Source: Zelonia costaricensis (lineage: Eukaryota > Euglenozoa > Kinetoplastea > Trypanosomatida > Trypanosomatidae). From it: a stretch of 64,000 bases of DNA. This document shows, one piece after another, positions 59,897-64,000 of the stretch. The DNA lies in contig JASAOO010003548.1 of the NCBI GenBank assembly GCA_030849075.1, positions 59,314 to 123,313 on the forward strand. The letters are read 5' to 3'. The notes under the pieces are model-generated. The model saw only the letters and a program-made list of their open reading frames with translations, ran no database searches and had not been told where the DNA came from. Position 1 is the stretch's first letter. Each line of letters begins with the position of its first letter. A program made the translations under genes and the position numbers.

Positions 59897-61181
59897 ACGC
59901 GTTACGCGCGTGCGTCGGTGTGTGCCTGTGTGTTTGTGTGTGCCTGTGTGTGTGTGTGTCTGCGTTTGTGGGTGGGTGTAGGTGCGCCTGCCGAGGCGCT
60001 TTTTTTTTTCCATCTCTTTCCAACGAGAGTGGGCGAGAGAAGGCGAAGGCTGCAGTGCTGGGAGCTTCGCCTCTTTCCGCAGTCTCCCCCTTCCCTGGTG
60101 CAAGTGGGAGCCGCGTGCCTTTCGCGCTTGGTGAGGGCCGCAGCTCACCTCCTATGGCTGTCTTCCTCTCGCACAAACCCCCACACGTTGCGTTTGCGGT
60201 TTTCTGAACCTCGTCACAGTCTCCCTTGAGGGCATCATAGCGGAAAAGAAGATCGAAAAAAAAGTGGCGGAGCGGGAGACAGCGGTGTGTATGTGTGGGG
60301 GGGGGGAAGGGGGCGCGAGGAAGCCGTTGCTGCGTTGAGGCACATCAGCGGGTGTGCTCTGGCGCGGTGGATGTGTCTCTAGGGTGTGCAGCCTTTCTTT
60401 CTCACTCGCCGCGTGTTGCTGCTGTGCCTCGTCGTTTTCACCGGGGACAGAGGGGACACCAAAGACACCAAGCCAAACACAAAAAGAAGGATCCTTGATG
60501 GCCGCGCGCGTCTGGCGGTAGCTGTTGAGGCCTGGGTGATGTGGCGCCGGATTCGCAACACCCTTCCCCCTCTCTCTGCACCGACTAAGGATACACGTTT
60601 TGCGTTGATGTGTCGCCTTCGAGAGTCACACAAGCCACCGCCAACTTCTTCACTCCCGTTGCTTTGACTCTCATGGCCTGTTCTTCTGCTTTCGTGTGGC
60701 CTGCGCTCCTACCCCTCCCCCTCCCCACCACTCCGTTGTGTTCTTCTCGCCCCTTCTGAGTCTTCGCTGTTCCGCTGCACCGCATCGCGTACTCGACGGA
60801 ATAGCAGCCACAACACCACACAAAAGAAAGAAAGAGGGAAAACAAGCTAGAAACGTAGAACGAGAAGAGGGCGTAGCAGGCTTCAGCAACAACGTGACTT
60901 TTCGCACGGGACTCGCATCAGCTGCACTTATCCCAGCACACGAAGGGTTGCACTCGCGATACCTACACCGGGTGCCTGCTGGAGTGCTTCACCACCACAC
61001 ACCTATCCCCCTCCCTCCCCACACACACTCAAGACACCGACGAACGCGTCACCCCCCCCCCCGCGCGCGCCTGATCGTCTTCTTCTTTTGTGTGCAAGTT
61101 CTTCACACGTACTCTCTCTCTCTTGTACCTAAACACACATACACCCCTTTCCAGCCTGAGCGCCACGCGCCGACATCAAGG
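59897..61181 (+). other. Spacer before the NEK-PH kinase gene
   Basis: No gene. It has GT-rich DNA (59918-59975), a G run (60298-60307) and a C/T tract. TTTCCAG at 61148-61154 is the probable acceptor. Confidence 0.55.
61153..61154 (+). promoter_or_regulatory. Predicted spliced-leader acceptor AG of the NEK-PH kinase gene
   Basis: CCCCTTTCCAG ends here, 28 bases before the ATG at 61182, and excludes the long upstream in-frame leader beginning at 60696. Confidence 0.5.
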
Positions 61182-62531
61182 ATGACCGAGGCAATCCCCG
61201 TATCGAGCCAGCAGGTGGGCGGTGGCACGGGCGAGGTCGAGGTGCAGTTCAAGGACATCCTGGGCCCCTTGGGCAGCAAGACGTGCAAGTACGAGAAGGT
61301 GCGCGAGCTCGGCTCCGGCTCCTTCGGAAAGGCGCTCCTCGTCCGCCGCGTCTCGGACGGTCTGTTACTGGTCGCCAAGCGCATGGACCTGGCGGCGATG
61401 TCGGAGAAGGACAAGAAGTACGCCACGGCTGAGATTCAGTGCCTCGCCTCGTGCGACCACTTCGCGATCATCAAATACTACGAGGACTTCGTGGCAGAGC
61501 CGTACATGCTCATCATCATGGAGTTCGCCGACGCCGGGGACCTCAACATGCAAATCAAGCAGCGCGCCAAGGACGGCTTTGTGTACTTCGAGGAGCACGA
61601 GGTGGGCTACACCTTCGTGCAGCTCGCCATGGCGGTCGACCACATTCACCGCCGCCGCATGCTGCACCGCGACATCAAGGGCGCCAACGTGATGCTGATG
61701 ACAAATGGTGTCATCAAGCTCGGCGACTTCGGCTTCAGCCACCAGTACGAGAACACGGTGAGCGACCAGGTCGCGCAGACGTTCTGCGGAACGCCGTACT
61801 ACCTCGCCCCGGAGCTCTGGAACCACCAGAAGTACAGCAAGAAGGCGGACGTGTGGGCTATGGGCATTCTCCTCTTCGAGATGATGGCGTTGCGCCGCCC
61901 GTACGTCGGGCAGGGCATGCGCGCGCTGTCGGAGGCGGTGATGGGCAACAAGCGGGACTGCGAGCTGCCGGCGCGGTACAGCCGCTCGCTGAAGGACTTG
62001 TGCAACATCATGCTGCAGGCCGACCCAAACCGGCGCCCATCCTGCGCGCAGCTCTTCACGCTGCCTCACATGATCAAGCTACTGTCCGACTTCGAGACGA
62101 GCGTCGACAACTCGCAGCTCGTGAGCGATGCCCTCAAGCAGAAGATCCACGAGAACATCCGCGAAATTCGACAGACAAACGCCAACGACCCGGAGGCCTT
62201 CACCTTCGTCGGGCACGTCGGCACCATCTGCACATCGGTTTACTTCGAGGGCTACGTGCGCAAGGAGAGCGGCAACACGTGGAAGGAGCGCTTCCTCGTG
62301 CTGCGCGACGGCGGCCTGGTCATCAGCCGCCACAAGGGCGACAAGGAAACAAAGCCGCTTCCCGTCTCGTTCATCAACAGCGCCGTCTTTGTGCCGGAGC
62401 AGTCGGCCGGCTCGCCGGGCGTCTTCGCCATCAACCTGACGGATACAAAGACGATGTGGTTCCAGGCCCTTCCGCCCGAGATGGCGGAGATGTGGGTGCA
62501 CAAGATCCAGCAGTCGATCGGGGTGTCGTGA
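61182..62531 (+). CDS. NEK-family Ser/Thr kinase with C-terminal PH domain
   Basis: A 449-residue kinase. The catalytic domain spans about 36-302: glycine loop ELGSGSFGKA (42-51), Lys66 in LVAKRM, HRDIKGANVML (162-172), DFG (182-184), activation segment ending GTPYYLAPE (203-211), and DVWAMGILLFEM (223-234). A pleckstrin-homology domain (about 352-446) follows, with YFEGYVRKESGNTWKERFLVLRDGGL and the closing Trp in MWVHKIQQS. Kinase plus C-terminal PH is a characteristic kinetoplastid NEK architecture (the NRK group), whose members act at basal bodies and in flagellum or cell-cycle control; PH domains bring such kinases to membranes or phosphoinositides. The start at 61182 has a clear acceptor upstream. 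It is the last gene visible in the window. Confidence 0.95.
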   Translation: MTEAIPVSSQQVGGGTGEVEVQFKDILGPLGSKTCKYEKVRELGSGSFGKALLVRRVSDGLLLVAKRMDLAAMSEKDKKYATAEIQCLASCDHFAIIKYYEDFVAEPYMLIIMEFADAGDLNMQIKQRAKDGFVYFEEHEVGYTFVQLAMAVDHIHRRRMLHRDIKGANVMLMTNGVIKLGDFGFSHQYENTVSDQVAQTFCGTPYYLAPELWNHQKYSKKADVWAMGILLFEMMALRRPYVGQGMRALSEAVMGNKRDCELPARYSRSLKDLCNIMLQADPNRRPSCAQLFTLPHMIKLLSDFETSVDNSQLVSDALKQKIHENIREIRQTNANDPEAFTFVGHVGTICTSVYFEGYVRKESGNTWKERFLVLRDGGLVISRHKGDKETKPLPVSFINSAVFVPEQSAGSPGVFAINLTDTKTMWFQALPPEMAEMWVHKIQQSIGVS

Positions 62532-62627
62532 GGGTGTGGGTGTCAGTTTCCGCTTTGGTGTCCGCCCCTTCTTCCCCTCTCCGTTTCTTCTCCTCGGTTC
62601 CTCTCCGCCTTGCCACACCCCCCTGCC

Positions 62628-62662
62628 CACACACACACACACACACACCACACACACACACG
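62628..62662 (+). repeat. (CA)n microsatellite
   Basis: About seventeen CA units in two blocks in the predicted NEK 3' UTR, about 100 bases after the stop codon. Confidence 0.85.
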
Positions 62663-63427
62663 CAGAGGCGCGCGCGTCCGCCCTGCCGCTTCCCCCTATC
62701 CCAGCCCTTCAGCGTTATACCCCCCCCCCCTTCCCCCTGCCCACCGCGTGGCCCTCTCTTCTCTTCTCCTCTCTCGCTCGTTTCAGCGCGTTTGAGTTCT
62801 TTCTTTCCTTTTCTTGACCCCCCCCCCTCGCTCCCCACCCCGTTTCTTTCTCATCCCCACTTGTAGAATCTTCGACCTCGCCGGCTGCCCGCGGAGCAGC
62901 GGCAAATCGCTTCCTTCGCCCTCTCACAAAAGGCGCCGGACGCGGACACCGCCTCCTTTCCCTGTGTCCCTGCCACCTCTGCGTGTATGCGTGTGTCGGA
63001 GACGGCAGGCGGGACAGCGTTCGGCCTCGCCTGCTGCTGTCCTCCTTGGGGGCACGCACACCGCTGCAAGATAACGAAAGAACGAGAGAAGAACACCTGT
63101 TGTATGCGGGGTGGGGAAGTCGTCCAAAAAGGGCAGAATCCGAGAAGAGTAGCCGTGCAACCGTGTGGAGCGGCGCCAACCGTCGCAGTAGTTTCCTTTT
63201 CTTCTCGGGTCTGCGCGGCGGGTGACTTGACCGGTGCCGCCTCCGCTCTTCGCGTCCGTGCATTGGGCCCAAGCCGACTGTACATACTCACTTCCTCGGC
63301 GTACCCTGCTGGCGCCCTTCTTTGTCTGGTCGCCCTGTGCCAACGTGTGTCCCCACCGCCTCCCTCCCTCCTTCCTCGCCACACCCTCGCGCGCGGCGCC
63401 ACGTGCGTTCTCGTCGGCACCGCGCTA

Positions 63428-63446
63428 TGTGTGTGTGTGTGTGTGT
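63428..63446 (+). repeat. (GT)n microsatellite
   Basis: Nine GT units in the gene-free right end. Confidence 0.85.
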
Positions 63447-64000
63447 CTATGTGTGTGGGTCCGTCTCCCTGCTTGCTCTTAACACAGCGCTATTCTTCTT
63501 GTGTCCTTTGTTAAGCGCGGTTGCGAAAGGAACGGAGGAAGAAGAGAGAGCGCGCGGTTCTTGTGGCCGCTCCTGTCCACGGCGTGGGGTGGAGGAGAGA
63601 AGGCACACACAAAAAAAGAAAAACACCAGAAGCAACACACCAGCTCGCGAAGGAGGCACCACCGCGCAGCGGGGCCTCGTTTCTCTGTGTGTGTGTGTAT
63701 GTAAAACCTGCTTTCTTTTTTGAGCCGCAAGATCGCTGCACACTGGCGCTTCGCAATGCACGGCTCACCTGGCCGCGTGACGCATGCGCCCCCCTGCCCT
63801 CTTCTCGTGCTCACCCTCCACCCTCCATGGGTTTCTCCTGACGCCTGTCGTCGAGGCGCCCCCCTCGCTGTTTCTTTTCTTCTGCAAGACGAGGCGTGTG
63901 TAGACCCCCCCAAAAAAAAGGAAGCTGGCGGCATGCGCCTCCCCCCCCTCTCCCCCTCCCCTTCAGGGAGAAAACTGTGGTCTGTGAAGACAAGGAAAGC

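Larger units (their letters stand above)
62532..64000 (+). other. Gene-free right end
   Basis: No gene found in 1.47 kb. It contains CA repeats (62628-62662), C runs (62720-62729, 62818-62828), a GT repeat (63428-63446) and a CT-rich 3' end. It is probably the NEK 3' UTR and the start of a spacer that continues outside the window. Confidence 0.5.

Noticed and set aside
1..64000. CRISPR arrays, insertion sequences, bacterial operons or riboswitches
   Set aside because: Nothing of the kind is visible; the sequence is eukaryotic in organisation and repeats are simple microsatellites.

Overview
The window looks like a piece of nuclear chromosome from a trypanosomatid, most probably Leishmania or a close relative (Leishmaniinae). 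The reasons are these. Genes have no introns and lie head to tail on one strand for about 60 kb. About half of the DNA is coding. Coding sequence is GC-rich with strongly G/C third positions. Spacers of 0.3-5.8 kb are full of pyrimidine tracts, GT/CA repeats and homopolymers, and almost every start codon has a pyrimidine tract followed by an AG, the arrangement used for spliced-leader trans-splicing. The encoded families are typical of these parasites: a NEK kinase with a C-terminal PH domain, protein-only RNase P, and a glycosomal-type ABCD half-transporter.

Layout: two genes lie on the minus strand at the left edge (1-2767), one cut by the window boundary and one a membrane-associated DOT1-fold methyltransferase. 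A divergent strand-switch region (2768-3704), carrying poly-G runs of 10 and 16, separates them from a plus-strand array of 23 genes that runs to about 62.5 kb. In order these are: Derlin, a HAD-like protein, a coiled-coil/PUB-like protein, a DYRK kinase, a 5.8-kb stretch with no gene, a small mitochondrial-type membrane protein, Rab18-like GTPase, an unknown protein, an ABCD transporter, NOG1 GTPase, an IQ-motif protein, a tail-anchored propeller-like protein, a FOR20/LisH basal-body protein, CHMP1/Vps46, GRWD1/Rrb1, SND3/Pho88, a Cys/His-rich protein, ribose-phosphate pyrophosphokinase, a large multi-spanning membrane protein, PRORP, ribosomal protein L37e, two unknown proteins, and NEK-PH kinase. 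The last 1.5 kb holds no gene that I can see.

The plus-strand genes are presumably transcribed as one polycistronic unit from the strand-switch region and separated by trans-splicing and polyadenylation. Neighbours therefore need not share a pathway. Recurrent themes are ribosome assembly (NOG1, GRWD1, L37e), ER and membrane traffic (Derlin, SND3, Rab18, CHMP1, possibly the tail-anchored propeller) and flagellar or basal-body biology (FOR20, NEK, perhaps the IQ protein). I see no mobile element, CRISPR array, rRNA or convincing tRNA gene. No function here rests on a database search; all are read from motifs.
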